From contig NC_089491.1 in assembly GCF_036850765.1 (NCBI RefSeq), forward strand, positions 132,486,266 to 132,550,265: a stretch of 64,000 nt of DNA. Reading direction: 5' to 3'. The notes beneath the pieces were generated by a model, which was not told the DNA's origin, did not search any database, and was given only the letters and a program-made list of their open reading frames with translations. Shown here piece by piece: positions 12,881 to 24,629 of the stretch. Within the stretch, counting starts at the first letter, position 1, and every line of letters starts with the position of its first letter. Both the position numbers and the translations under genes were made by a program. The DNA comes from Saccopteryx bilineata. Lineage: Eukaryota; Chordata; Mammalia; Chiroptera; Emballonuridae.

Positions 12881-13735
12881 GTACTGTTCTTAGTTACTTG
12901 TTCAATTTTGAGATAGATTATAAGGTACTTTACTTAAAATCTTACTATTTTATACTTTAAATTACTCTTAAATTGAGTTCTTGTGCATTCTATTCTAATT
13001 TGACCTAGAAGGAATTAGAAACTTCTGATCTGAGCCATAATAATGGTTTCCAAAGAAAGGATAATATAGTAAGGACAAAGTGAAGCATTTGTAGGACAGA
13101 CTTTAATAAAACTATTGATTTATATTAATGTTTTAGAAGTCTGTTAATAGCTTTTCTCTCTTTTTTTAAAGGCTCCCCTAGCTGAGAGGAGTGACTTGGA
13201 AATGGATCACTAAGGAAAATGTTGAGGAAGGTCAGGCTCCTCTGATAGCAGTGGGCCTAATATATCTACCTGACTGGAGTGGAGTGTAAGGGAGATGAGC
13301 AGAGGGAAAGAGGGTGAATCCTACCTTAGTAGAGATAGGAGGGAGAGGAAGATAGACCCTAATGGGAAATCTTATCTCTACTCTGACATAGGGGTCTGGA
13401 GGCTTTATTCAAACAACATAACTTGAGTTACATAGATCTTCAGGGAGACAAAGCACCTTAGTTACTGGATGTTACTTTGTTTGTTGGACACCAGGCTTGC
13501 AGTGGTCTAGCAGCAGATTATTGTTCACTCTTCTAACACGTAAAGGCTTTAACACTTACCCATTGTCCCAATTAGGTCAAATCTTATGGTCAGATTGTTC
13601 TGTGACTTCAGGGGCTTATTCAGAAGAGAGTGTTCTCTGAACCTCTGTGCAGTCATTGCTGTTTTTGCCCAAAACCACACTTACAGGAGGAATGTGTAGG
13701 CAATTTCATGTTTTATACGACACCTCTAACTTTTC

Positions 13736-14138
13736 TTTTTTTTTTTTTTCTTTTTTCATTTTTCTGAAGCTGGAAACAGGGAGAGACAGTCAGACAGACT
13801 CCCGCATGCGCCCAACCGGGATCCACCCGGCACGCCCACCAGGGGCGACGCTCTGCCCACCAGGGGGCGATGCTCTGCCCATCCTGGGCATCGCCATGTT
13901 GCGACCAGAGCCACTCTAGCGCCTGAGGCAGAGGCCAAGGAGCCATCCCCAGCGCCCGGGCCATCTTTGCTCCAATGGAGCCTTGGCTGCGGGAGGGGAA
14001 GGGAGAGACAGAGAGGAAAGTGCGGTGGAGGGGTGGAGAATCAAATGAGCACTTCTCCTGTGTGCCCTGGCCGGGAATCGAACCCGGGTCCTCCGCATGT
14101 TAGGCCGATGCTCTACCGCTGAGCCAACCGGCCAGGGC
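13736..14138 (-). mobile_element. SINE family A copy 4
   Basis: Antisense full-length copy. Target-site duplication taacttttc at 13727-13735 and 14139-14147. A CTCF-core-like motif ccaccagggggcg lies at 13857-13869. Confidence 0.93.
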
Positions 14139-14504
14139 TAACTTTTCATTATAGCCTTAGTCTTTATTTTACCTGTCATTTGGAAAAAGTAGAGGGTAGG
14201 AATTTTTTTTTTAACTTTACTTTTTTGTATGTGTGTCTTTAAAATTTTACTTTTAAGAAAAGGAAATATTGCAGTAATGTGTAAATCTATTATTTACTAG
14301 CTTTTACTGATAAAGATCAAATTTCAGATTGATACATTTATGCCTTTAGGTATAATCATTTGCATCAAAGAACTGAGAAAATTTTAAGTTCAAATATCAT
14401 AAGGTATAAATCATCTGTGAAAAGTTTAAAGAAAAAATGGACAGGTAAGACTGAAAGTTACTTTTGTCACGTATTTTAATATTTATGCATTTTGTGTACT
14501 GTAG

Positions 14505-14662
14505 CAAAATATGAAGATCTCTATGCGTTCTCTTATAATCCCAAACAAAATGATTCGGATCGACTGTGAGGTTGGCAGCTTTTTGACCTTGCAGAGGAAT
14601 ATAAGAGGATGGGCATGCCAAATTCAAACTGGCAGTTGTCTGATGCCAACCGAGAATACAAG
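14505..14662 (+). pseudogene. MTMR6: MTMR6-like exon with in-frame TGA
   Basis: Acceptor tactgtag ends at 14504 and donor gtaact starts at 14663. It reads AKYEDLYAFSYNPKQNDSDR-L, then TGA at 14567-14569 where MTMR6 has Gln, then GWQLFDLAEEYKRMGMPN and on to DANREYK in the same frame. The stop falls before the phosphatase domain, so any product would lack it. Confidence 0.88.
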
Positions 14663-14796
14663 GTAACTTAGCTACCTTCTGGAGAACTTCAGAAAATCTT
14701 AGTATCAGAGAGTTAGCAAGTGTCTCAGTAACAAATTGGCTCTGTATTGCTATGTTCTGTTCTTGCATTATTAACTTTTAAAGTTTTATAAAGGTA

Positions 14797-15120
14797 CCAT
14801 ATTTACCCATGTATTTAAGATGCACCCTTTATTGAAAAACTTGGGGTCTAATAACTGGGTGTGTCTTATACAGTGGTTGTGGCATTTGAAATGCCATAGA
14901 TGGAACTGAGGATGAGGCAATATATGAAGACAGTGATTTGTCATCAGACACAGATGAGGACAAGCTAATGGATGGGAGTTTTGACAGTGATGAGGAGTTG
15001 TATGAATTTTATGATGAATAAAACTTGAGTTCAATACATTACAACTTTATGTACGTAATACATTTTTTTCAAATTTTGGGCCCCCAAATTAAGGTGTGTC
15101 TTTTACATGGGAAAATATGG
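14797..15120. mobile_element. Pogo/Tigger-like deletion element carrying a transposase tail
   Basis: Terminal inverted repeats ccatatttacccatgtattt and aagacacacctt-type sequence meet TA at both ends (14795-14796, 15121-15122). Inside, on the + strand, about 14892-15020 reads an acidic tail (EDEAIYEDSDLSSDTDEDKL then FDSDEELYEFYDE and stop), like the C-terminus of a pogo-type transposase. So it is an internally deleted Tc1/mariner-class element that kept its last codons. It lies in the MTMR6-like intron. Confidence 0.75.
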
Positions 15121-15182
15121 TAGTTTCTAACCTCTTGGTTTTTGAACTACATGGAATGGTTATATGTTATTTATTTTTACAG

Positions 15183-15311
15183 ATTTGTGAAACTTATCCT
15201 AGAGAACTTTATGTTCCCCGAATAGCAAGCAAACCGATAATTGTTGGTAGTTCTAAGTTCAGGAGCAAGGGAAGATTTCCAGTTCTTTCCTATTATCATC
15301 AAAATAAGGAG
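15183..15311 (+). pseudogene. MTMR6: MTMR6-like exon, start of phosphatase domain, open
   Basis: Acceptor tttttacag ends at 15182 and donor gtagac starts at 15312. It reads ICETYPRELYVPRIASKP through SSKFRSKGRFPVLSYYHQNKE with no break. The conserved SKFRSKGR block of myotubularins is retained. Confidence 0.88.
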
Positions 15312-15871
15312 GTAGACTGCTTTCCTTTTGATTTTACCAGTGTAGTATATAACCCCTCTTCAGGTGTGTGTAAGTATTCAAAAGAATGCTCACATTTATA
15401 TTAAGGTGTCATTACTATATTGCTGACAGAGAAGCACTAACTTTTCACTTAATGACATTTTTGGCATTTTAAAACTAAATTACCCTGAAATACAGAAGCT
15501 TTTGTACTTGTCATCTTTCTTTCCCCTTTACCTCCTCCTTCATTCTTTCCTTCTTTCCTTTCTTTTAATAGTGACTTGAAAATAATGGCATTAGATAGGT
15601 TCTCTTCTTTGCCTATGGCTATCTTTTGATCCTGCTGTATTGGGGAGAACCAGACAGTTTGACAAGTCAACTATTGAGAAAAGAGAGAACCACGGTTATT
15701 TAAAGCACCCATTTTAAAAGTAAACTCTTCAAGTTGGAAGGATTTTTTATTATGAAGAGGCAGAGGAGTCTACTTTATACTGATAATCTGTAATATGGAT
15801 TGCACATTACAATAAACTTGCCTCTGTAGCCTGTAGCAGTAGGCCAGAAGGTGCTGCGGTATATGTTAAAT

Positions 15872-16202
15872 CAGGGGTCCCCAAACTATGGCCTGCGGGC
15901 CTCATGTGGCCCCCTGAGGCCATTTATCCGGCCCTTGCTGCACTTCCGGAAGGGGCACCTCTTTCATTGGTGGTCAGTGAGAGGAGCATAGTTCCCATTG
16001 AAATACTGGTCAGTTTGTTGATTTAAATTTACTTGTTCTTTATTTTAAATATTGTATTTGTTCCCGTTTTGTTTTTTTACTTTAAAATAAGATATGTGCA
16101 GTGTGCATAGGGATTTGTTCATAGTTTTTTTTATAGTCCAGCCCTCCAACGGTCTGAGGGACAGTGAACTGGCCCCCTGTGTAAAAAGTTTGGAGACCCC
16201 TG
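15872..16202. mobile_element. Non-autonomous hAT element, 331 bp
   Basis: Terminal inverted repeats caggggtccccaaact and agtttggagacccctg are flanked by a perfect 8-bp duplication tgttaaat (15864-15871, 16203-16210), the hAT hallmark. No transposase inside. Confidence 0.92.
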
Positions 16203-16219
16203 TGTTAAATGCTTTCTAT

Positions 16220-16380
16220 GCACGAAATTCTCATAGTAACTTTATGAGGCGGGCTCTGCAATTACCTCTAACTTTCAAGTGGGAGAACTGTGGTTCAGAG
16301 AGGGTAAATCAATTTTTCTATATCTCTCAGATGGTAAGTTGAGGATTTGGATGCCATTTCTGACTCCCAGGTTTTTGTGA
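16220..16380 (+). mobile_element. MIR-like ancient repeat
   Basis: gtaactttatgaggcgggct then tggttcagagagggtaaatc and tggatgccatttctgact fit an ancient MIR-type repeat. Confidence 0.45.
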
Positions 16381-17702
16381 CCTGGTTCTTTTCCTTAGGA
16401 AGCTTTTAAAAACTCTTCTTTATCTCCAACGTTCTGACACTTCATGGTTATGTGCCCTGGTGTGCTGTATTAAATTCCATCTAGAAACTGAGGTCTCAGT
16501 TTTGGGGAGTTGCCTCTTTTTCTTTGGTAACTTCCTTTCTTTTATTATTATTTTTTGTACTTTTGTTTGTATTACTTGACAAGTGGGATTCCTAGCATAA
16601 ACCTTCATTTTTCTTAATTTTCTCTCCTATTTTTCATCTTTCTATGCTCGGACAGGTCTGTAAGTCTCACTGCAAGATTTGAGGTAGGGGGCAAGATTTC
16701 CTGAACCTCACTTCTAATACATTTCTTAAATTCTCTATTTTTTGGCAATAGTGTTTTAAAAATCCAAGAATTGTTTTCTGAACTTCTTAGACAGTTTTCT
16801 ATTTTTGGATGAGATGACTTAGTTCTCTGAAGATGTTAAGGATTTTTGAAAAGAATTCTTGTGCTCCCCACATTAGTTTGTAGTTTTACTCAATTTCTTT
16901 TTTTCTATTTATTTTGTTTGTTTTTTCATGTCCTTTAAATATCAAATTCTTGGTTGGCTGTTTAGAAGTTTGTTTGTGTCATGAGTGATTGCTGTCTTTG
17001 GATCCTTCTTTCTGTTTTAATGTTAAAACTTAATCCTCCTGTTTTGGGGGGTGGTGTAAAGCTTCACCGCCAACTACAGCTCTGCCTGTTGTCCAATCTT
17101 CAGGTTAATCATCTTCTTAGAATAAACTTTTTCTTCAGGGTGAGTGCAAGTCTGGGATTGTTAATTAGTTTTTATACGGACATCCAGCCAGTTTTATTGC
17201 TTTCAGTTGTACCCCTACTCAGGTTTTCAGAGTTACCAAATCCTGAACCTGTCTGGGATTTTGTTGCTCAAGATACCTGCTTCTTATTGACTCATAACGA
17301 TGAGGCAGCTTTCTTTGCTCTGGTAAATTAGCTATTACTTGTGAATCTGCTTTCATTTCCCCAGTTTTTATTAACATCTCTGTCTTTGTTTCCTTTTCCA
17401 TTCTCTTTGACCTTTTTGTTGTATACATATTAAATACTTTTATTAAAATTTCAAATTGGGCTTTAGAAGGGAGCCAGAAATAATAAATAAAACTTTAAAC
17501 AAAAATTTCTAATTTACTTTTCATAACAAAGTTATAGGGAGTTATGACTGGTTATAGGCCATTGTTTGACACACCCATGTTTGTATATATTTTTAATTGG
17601 AAATCTGGGCTAAAAAAGGTTTGAAAAAAATTTAATTAGGCAGTCCTCATTTTCTTCTATTTTATTTCATTTTTATGAGGGTTTTTATATACATGTAATT
17701 TT
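16381..17702. other. Intron, no gene seen
   Basis: Decayed intronic sequence, possibly remnants of old L1. The 116-residue frame at 16981-17331 has no recognisable family and no coding support. Confidence 0.5.
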
Positions 17703-18006
17703 TTTTGACAGAGTCAGAGAGAGAGATAGATAGGAACAGATAGGAAGGGAGAGAGATGAGAAGCATCAATTTTTCATTGCAGCACCTTAGTTGTGCATTG
17801 ATTGCTTACTCATATGTACCTTGACCGTGGGGCTACAGCAGACCAAGTAACCCCTTGCTCAAGTCAGCGACCTTGGGTCCAAGCTGGTGAGCTTTGCTCA
17901 AACCAGATGAACCCGTGCTCAAGCTGGCAACCTTGAGGTCTTGAAGCTGGGTCCTTTGTGTCCCAGTCTGACGCTCTATCCACTGCGCCACCGCCTGGTT
18001 AGGCTG
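17703..18006 (-). mobile_element. SINE family B copy 7, long form
   Basis: Antisense long form. Duplication tacatgtaatttt at 17690-17702 and 18007-18019. Confidence 0.9.
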
Positions 18007-18743
18007 TACATGTAATTTTAAAATAGGTGATATGTAAATTTATGTATACTTTTTTTCCCTTAATGATTCTGTGGTTAAAATGTTTGAGTAGGATTAAGTT
18101 AGGGTTGGTATGGATAAGATTGGATAAAGGGTATATAGGTCTAAATCTTATTCTTTTTTTAAGACTGTAAACAACAGTAAATATCTAATCCAATATTCAT
18201 TACTTCTTATAGATATTTTTGCCCTCTTAGGTTGACTATAGTTTGACTTAAATTTGACTTGAAGTTCATTTTCTCATTTTATGTCTTATGTTATATAAAG
18301 ATTGCTGATTTCTAATTAGAAGTCTGGAGCCTTTAGAAGGTGTAAAAGTTCAAATGTCTTGCAATTTTAAAAAATCCTGTTCTGCATTTATTGTCTGATC
18401 TCTTACTTGAACTTGACTTGAAAATATCTTGTAATCGAGGGCACAGAATGCATCTATTATTTCGTAGAATAGACCAGGTGTTGCTTCCAAGGACCTAAGA
18501 TGTTTTTTATCAAAGTAGGTAAGGAGGCATTTAGATTTCTTTGAAGAGAATATTGGGAAACATTAAGTAACATCAAGAGGTTAAAATAGTATTTAATTCA
18601 AATAGGATTTCAAAGATAATGCCTTCTAATTGTTCTGCCAATGTTTAAATAGTGCATTTGATTTTAACTTTTTTTCTTTTAGGCATTTTATGAGGCATGT
18701 TTTAGACATTTTTGAATAATCTGTTTTCTGTCTTTAAAATTAG

Positions 18744-18878
18744 GCTGCCATTTGTCGATGTAGTCAACCACTGTCAGGATTCAGAGCCAGGTGCCTGGAG
18801 GATGAACATTTACTTCAAGCCATCAGCAAAGCCAATCCCGCCAATTGCTATATGTATGTCGTGAACACCAGGCCCAAA
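18744..18878 (+). pseudogene. MTMR6: MTMR6-like exon, open
   Basis: Acceptor aaaattag ends at 18743 and donor gtatgt starts at 18879. Its 45 codons are open and read AAICRCSQPLSGFRARCLED through LLQAISKANPANCYMYVVNT and RPK. AAICRCSQPLSGF is a myotubularin-family hallmark in the phosphatase core. Confidence 0.88.
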
Positions 18879-20727
18879 GTATGTGCCTTAACACAGTACA
18901 GTCTGTTAATCATCTTTGTTATTTTATTTAATGAGAATTGATTAATTTGTCCACATTTAACATACTGAATCCTAGTTTTAAATTAACCAAGGCTAATGAT
19001 ACTAAGGAAATTAGTCTTTTAGAGGATGTCAATTTAAAGGATCAATTTCCCAGTAACCCAGATGGTGATTTTTTACATTTTCCAATATATAAATTTAGGA
19101 AAGCTGAGTTTTATTGGGAACTATTGATGGTGTATAAGTATTATATTATTGTAAAGAAATACTAGTGTGTGTTGTGAAAATTTAGAACTTCAATTAGAAT
19201 TTTCAGTTGACAAAACACTTTAAGTTAATTTGAAATAGTCTGGAAAATACATAGTGAGTTAACTTAGGAAACTTTGAAATAGAGAATTATAAATAGTGAA
19301 CAGGAAATAGTTGTTATGTTAGCCATCCATTTTATAAGGTAAAGGTTTTATCAATACAGTTAAATAACTAATTCATATAGGATCCTGAAGCTAAAGTAAT
19401 TTAAATCCACAATGGTAATAGCTAACATTACTTTTAATTTTTATTATAGCATCGCATGCAGAGCTGGTGGGCTACACAAAAGAACGTTGGCAGAATTATA
19501 GAGGATTTCTTCAAAAATCTAGAAAGATGAGAAAGTGATTAGAAAAAGCGAGTGACCCATTTAGACCACAATTGTAGGCAGCTCTGTTGAAAGGAATGGT
19601 ACCTGTTTTAGAAGTAATTCTCATCATTATGCAGTCTTACAAAAAAAATAGAGAAAACATATGAAAAGATTAATTTGGAGTATTAAATTTAGGAGTATTA
19701 ATGATTAGAAACCAATACTTCAGTAATCTTTTATTAAAGATTTCCTTAGAAGTCAAGAGCATTATCTCTTGTAAGATAAATTTCATTTTACTTGGATAAT
19801 CTAGGTGGAATAATTGGTTAGAACTACATTTAGGTGATGTTAGATATAAAAGATGATTGTAATACAAGACTTTCTGAATATATGGTCTCAGGACAGTTTG
19901 TTTCTCAGGACCTAATATGTCTTATTTGTATAACTGACTTCTACAGAGAAAATATCTCTTTCTTTGTTTTGTTTTATTCCTTAAATTTAAATTCAAGAAG
20001 TGATAATATGGAAAAATTTTAAATATCTAACCCTTAACCTTAGTAATCATAGGTGCTGAATAACCAACCAGTGAGTCAGTAAATACAGGTTAACGGTATT
20101 TGTTAGCAACCTGGGCTCCAATTCACTGAATGAACAGCTACTATTTCTTCCTAAAATTTGGGTTCTATTTTATCCAAGTTCATAAGAATATTTAGTAAAT
20201 TGTAATAATATGCTCTATGAAATCCTAGTCTGGAAAAATTAAACATGACAAATTTTAAGTGAACTTCTGATAGTTTGATTTAAAAATCAACGATCGTGGG
20301 TTTATAGGTACTATGTTTTGTCCCTACCAACTGGTTTATTTTTGGCCCAATTCTTGGAGCTGTATCAAGCTAGAGGATTATATGCCATGTCATATACTGT
20401 GTGGGCCTCCAGCAGTCTCTAATGTGGAGGACCTCAAATAATTTCACAGATATTTCAGATCTGAATTTAAGAGTTCCTGTATCTTTCTGAATGATCAAGT
20501 GCTCTAGGCTGTTTTGAGGTAAATCTCATAGGTTTATTCTCGAAAATAAAAACAACCCATCTCTGCTCATCTTTGAGTAATTTAGGATTTAGATAGGAGC
20601 TCTTTCTGGTTTTAGATTTTGAAATATTACACACATATGGAAAATTAATTAAAATACTTTAGTTTCATGAATCATTTATGAGGAACTTCTTATCTGACCT
20701 TTCCATTATATAGCAATCATGTTTCTT
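18879..20727. other. MTMR6-like intron, unique AT-rich
   Basis: No repeat or gene recognised. A short stretch at 19450-19530 (ggtgggctacacaaaagaac) is codon-like but matches nothing I know. Confidence 0.55.
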
Positions 20728-21100
20728 TTTTTTTTTTTTTTTTACCCTGAAGCTAGAAACCGAGAGAGACAGTCAGACAGACTACCGCATGTGCCCGACT
20801 GGGATCCACCCGGCACGCCCACCAGGGGGCGACGCTCTGCCCACCAGGGGGCGTAGCTCTGCTGCGACCAGAGCCACTCTAGCGCCTGGGGCAGAGGCCA
20901 AGGAGCCATCCCTAGCGCCCGGGCCATCTCTGCTCTAATGGAGCCTCGGGTGCGGGAGGAGAAGAGAGACAGAGAGGAAGGAGAGGGGGAGGGGTGGAGA
21001 AACAGATTGGCGCTTCTCCTGTGTGCCCTGGCCGGGAATCGAACCCAGGACTTCTACACACCAGGCCGACGCTCTACCACTGAGCCAACCGGCCAGGGCC
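20728..21100 (-). mobile_element. SINE family A copy 5, two CTCF-like cores
   Basis: Antisense copy with a 15-bp duplication gcaatcatgtttctt at 20713-20727 and 21101-21115. The motif ccaccagggggcg occurs twice, at 20819-20831 and 20841-20853. Confidence 0.93.
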
Positions 21101-21295
21101 GCAATCATGTTTCTTTAGAGTATCCTCCTTTGTTGTAATTAACATGAGACTTTTAATTGTTAAAAAATAGCATATTTAGTTGTTATGAGTTCCTTTAAAC
21201 TGCTAGCTAAAATGTAATTTATTTAGTGTTTTCATAATATTTTGGTAAGTTACAAGATAAATTTGTCTCTAAATATCTAAAATTTAAATTTTTAG

Positions 21296-21427
21296 CTGAA
21301 TGCAATGGCCAACAGAGCAGCTGGAAAAGCTATGAAAATGAAGTTAACTATTCTAATATTAGATTTCAGTTTGTTGGAATTGAGAATATTCATGTCATGC
21401 GGTCCAGCCTTCAGAAGTCACTGGAAG
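21296..21427 (+). pseudogene. MTMR6: MTMR6-like exon with one-base deletion
   Basis: Acceptor tttttag ends at 21295 and donor gtatga starts at 21428. LNAMANRAAGK is followed by loss of one G at about 21329. YENEVNYSNIRFQFVGIENI through MRSSLQKSLE then continues in another frame. The exon is 132 bases where 133 are needed to keep phase with the next exon. Confidence 0.86.
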
Positions 21428-23755
21428 GTATGATTATTGCTTACCTTCTAGTCAGCTTTGTTCCATAGAAATATAATGCTAGTCAAACATTTTAAGATTT
21501 TAAATTATATAATTTGAAATTTTCTAGTAGTCACATTTTAAAAAATAAAAAGAAACAGTTCAAATTAACTTTAATAATATACTTAACCTAATATATTGAA
21601 AACATTGTTAAACATGTAATCAATATATACATGTATAATATAAAATATTACAATGATGTATAATATTTTTGCCTTAGTCTTAGAGATTTTATACACATAG
21701 TGCATCTCAGTTTGGACTACCTAGATTTTAGGTGTTCAGTAGCCATATTTGGGTAGTGGCTACTGTGTTAGTACAATTCTAATTGCTTTACAAGAAATTG
21801 CTGTTAGATATTCTAGATAAGTCAGTACAGTTAAGACTAATTTATGATAACGTTCCATTTAAATACACTGCTCACAGAAATTAGGGGATATTTTATCACC
21901 TCATATTCATTTTGAAGTATTCCCTAATGTTTGTGAGCAGTATATTAAAGTATCTTTCTAGTCATGGTATGAAATTGTAAAAATTAAAATACCAACTTTT
22001 TTTAATTGATTTTTATTTATTGTGTTTACATATATTCTAGTGTTGCCCTGAATGCAATCCCCCTCCCCCGTATTCCCCTCAACATCTCCCTTACCTCCCT
22101 CCCCATAACGCCCTCCCCCCCTTCCCTTCAGCTTTATCCCATCCTCTCATCCCCTTTATCTCTGTTCTCTTTTCCTCTGGTCCCTTTGATGTCTCCTCTG
22201 TCTCAATTCCATTCCTCAGTTCACATTGTTCATTGGATTCCTCAAATGAGTTAGGTCATATGATATTTTTCTTTTTCTGCCTGGCTTATTTCACTTAACA
22301 TAATAGTTTCCATGTCCATCCATGTTGTCGCAAAAGGTAAGATTTCCTTCTTTTTCATGGCCCCATAGTATTCCATTGTATATATGTACCACTGCTTTTA
22401 ATCTACTCGTCCACTGACGGACACTTGGGCTGTTTCCAGATCTTCGCTATTATGAACAATGCTGCCATAAACATGGGGGTGCATTTCTCCTTTTGAAACA
22501 GTGCTATGATGTACTTGGGATAAATTCCTAAAACTGGGATAGCTGGGTCAAAAGACCGTTCAATTTTTAATGTTTTGAGGAATCTCCATACTGTTTTCCA
22601 CAGTGGCTGCACCAGTCTGCATTCCCACCAGCAGTGCAGGAGAGTTACCTTTTCTCCACATCCTCGCCAGCACTTATTCTATGTTGTTTTTTTGATGAGC
22701 GCCATTCTGACTGGTGTGAGGTGATATCTCATTGTGGTTTCAATTTGCATTTCTCTAATGATTAGTTATGTTGAGCATTTTTTCATCTGCCTATTGGCCA
22801 CCTGTATGTCCTCTTTAGAGAAGTGTCTATTCATTTCTTTTGCCCATTTTTTGATTGGATTGTCTTCCTGGTATTAAGTTTTACAAGTTCTTTATAAATT
22901 TTGGTTATTAACCCCTTATCACACATACTATCAAATATGTTCTCCCATTGTGTAGTTTGTCTTTTTATTCTGTTCTTATTGTTTTTAGCTGTGCAAAAGC
23001 TTTTTAGTTTGATATAGTCCAATTTGTTGATCCTGTCTTTTATTTCACTTGCCCGTGGAGATAAATCGGCAAATATATTGCTGTGAGAGATGTAGGAGAG
23101 CTTACTGCCTCTGTTTTCTTCTAAGATGCTTATGGTTTCACTGCTTACATTTAAGTCCTTTATCCATTTTGAGTTTATTTTTGTGAATGATGTAAGTTGG
23201 TGGTCTAGTTTCATTTTTTTTGCAGGTAGCTGTCCAATTTTCCCAACACCATTTGTTGAAGAGGCTGTCTTTTCTCCATTGTATGCTCTTACCTCCTTTG
23301 TCAAATATCAGTTGTCCATAAGGTGTTGGTTTATTTCTGGGTTCTCTGTTCTGTTCCATTGATCTGTATGCCTGTTCTTATGCCAGTACCAAACTGTTTT
23401 GCGTACAATGGCCTTGTAGTATAACTTGATATCAGGAACTGTGATACCTCCCACTTTATTCTTTCTTTCCAGGATTGCTGAGGCTATTCGTGTTCTGTTT
23501 TGGTTTCATATAAATTTTTGGAATGTATGTTCTATATCTTTGAAGTATGTCATTTGTATTTTAATTGGTATTGCATTGAATTTATAAATTACTTTGGGTA
23601 ATACAGACATTTTAATGATGTTTATTCTTCCTAACCATGAGCATGGTATATGCTTCCACTTGTTTGTATCTTCCTTGATTTCTTTTATCAATGTTTTATA
23701 CTTTTCTGAGTACAAGTCTTTAATCTCCCTGGTTAAATTTACTCCTAGGTACTTT

Positions 23756-24124
23756 TTTATTTTTAATTTTTTCAAAGCTGAAAACGGGGAGGCAGTCAGA
23801 CACACTCCCACATGCGCCTGACCGAGATCCACCCGGCATACCCACTAGGGGGCGATGCTCTGCCCGTCTGGAGCGTCGCTCTGCTGCAACTAGAGCCATT
23901 CTAGCGCCTGAGGCAGAGGCCACAGAGCCATCCTCAGCGCCTGGGCAAACTTTGCTCCAGTGGAGCCTTGGCTGCGGGAGAGGAAGAGAGAGACAGAGAG
24001 GAAGGAGAAAGGGAGGGGTGGAGAAACAGATGGGAGCTTCTCCTGTGTGCCCTGGCCGAGAATCGATCCTGGGACTCCTGCACGCCAGGCCGACGCTCTA
24101 CCACTGAACCAACCGGCAAGGGCC
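23756..24124 (-). mobile_element. SINE family A copy 6, nested in L1
   Basis: Antisense copy with a 16-bp duplication tactcctaggtacttt at 23740-23755 and 24125-24140. Variant core ccactagggggcg at 23842-23854. Confidence 0.93.
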
Positions 24125-24305
24125 TACTCCTAGGTACTTTATTTTTTTGGTTGTAATAGTGAAAGGGATTATATCCTTAATTTCTCTTTCTGACAGTTCA
24201 TTGTTGGTTTATAAAAATGTCAGTGATTTCTGAGTATTAATTTTATATCCTGCCACCTTTCTATATTCATTTATAAGGTCCAGTAGTTTTTTGACTGAGA
24301 CTTTA

Positions 24306-24629
24306 TTTATTTTTACAGAGACAGAGAGAGAGTCAGAGATAGGGACAGACAGATAGAAACAGAGAGAGATGAGAAGCATCAATCATCAGTTTTTCATTGC
24401 AACACCTTAGTTGTTCATTGATTGCTTTCTCATATGAGCCTTGACCGCAGGCCCTCAGCAGACCGAGTTACCCCTTGCTCGAGCCAGTGACCTTGAGTCC
24501 AAGCTGGTGAGTTTTTTTTTTTCTCAAGCCAGATGAGCCCACGTTCAAGCTGGTGACCTCGAGTCTCGAACCTGGGTCGTCTGCATCCCAGTCTGATGCT
24601 CTATCCACTGTGCCACCGCCTGGTCAGGC
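24306..24629 (-). mobile_element. SINE family B copy 8, long form, nested in L1
   Basis: Antisense long form. Perfect 15-bp duplication ttgactgagacttta at 24291-24305 and 24630-24644. Confidence 0.92.

Noticed and set aside
16981..17331. 116-residue frame as a small gene
   Set aside because: No splice context, no conserved motif and AT-rich intronic composition.
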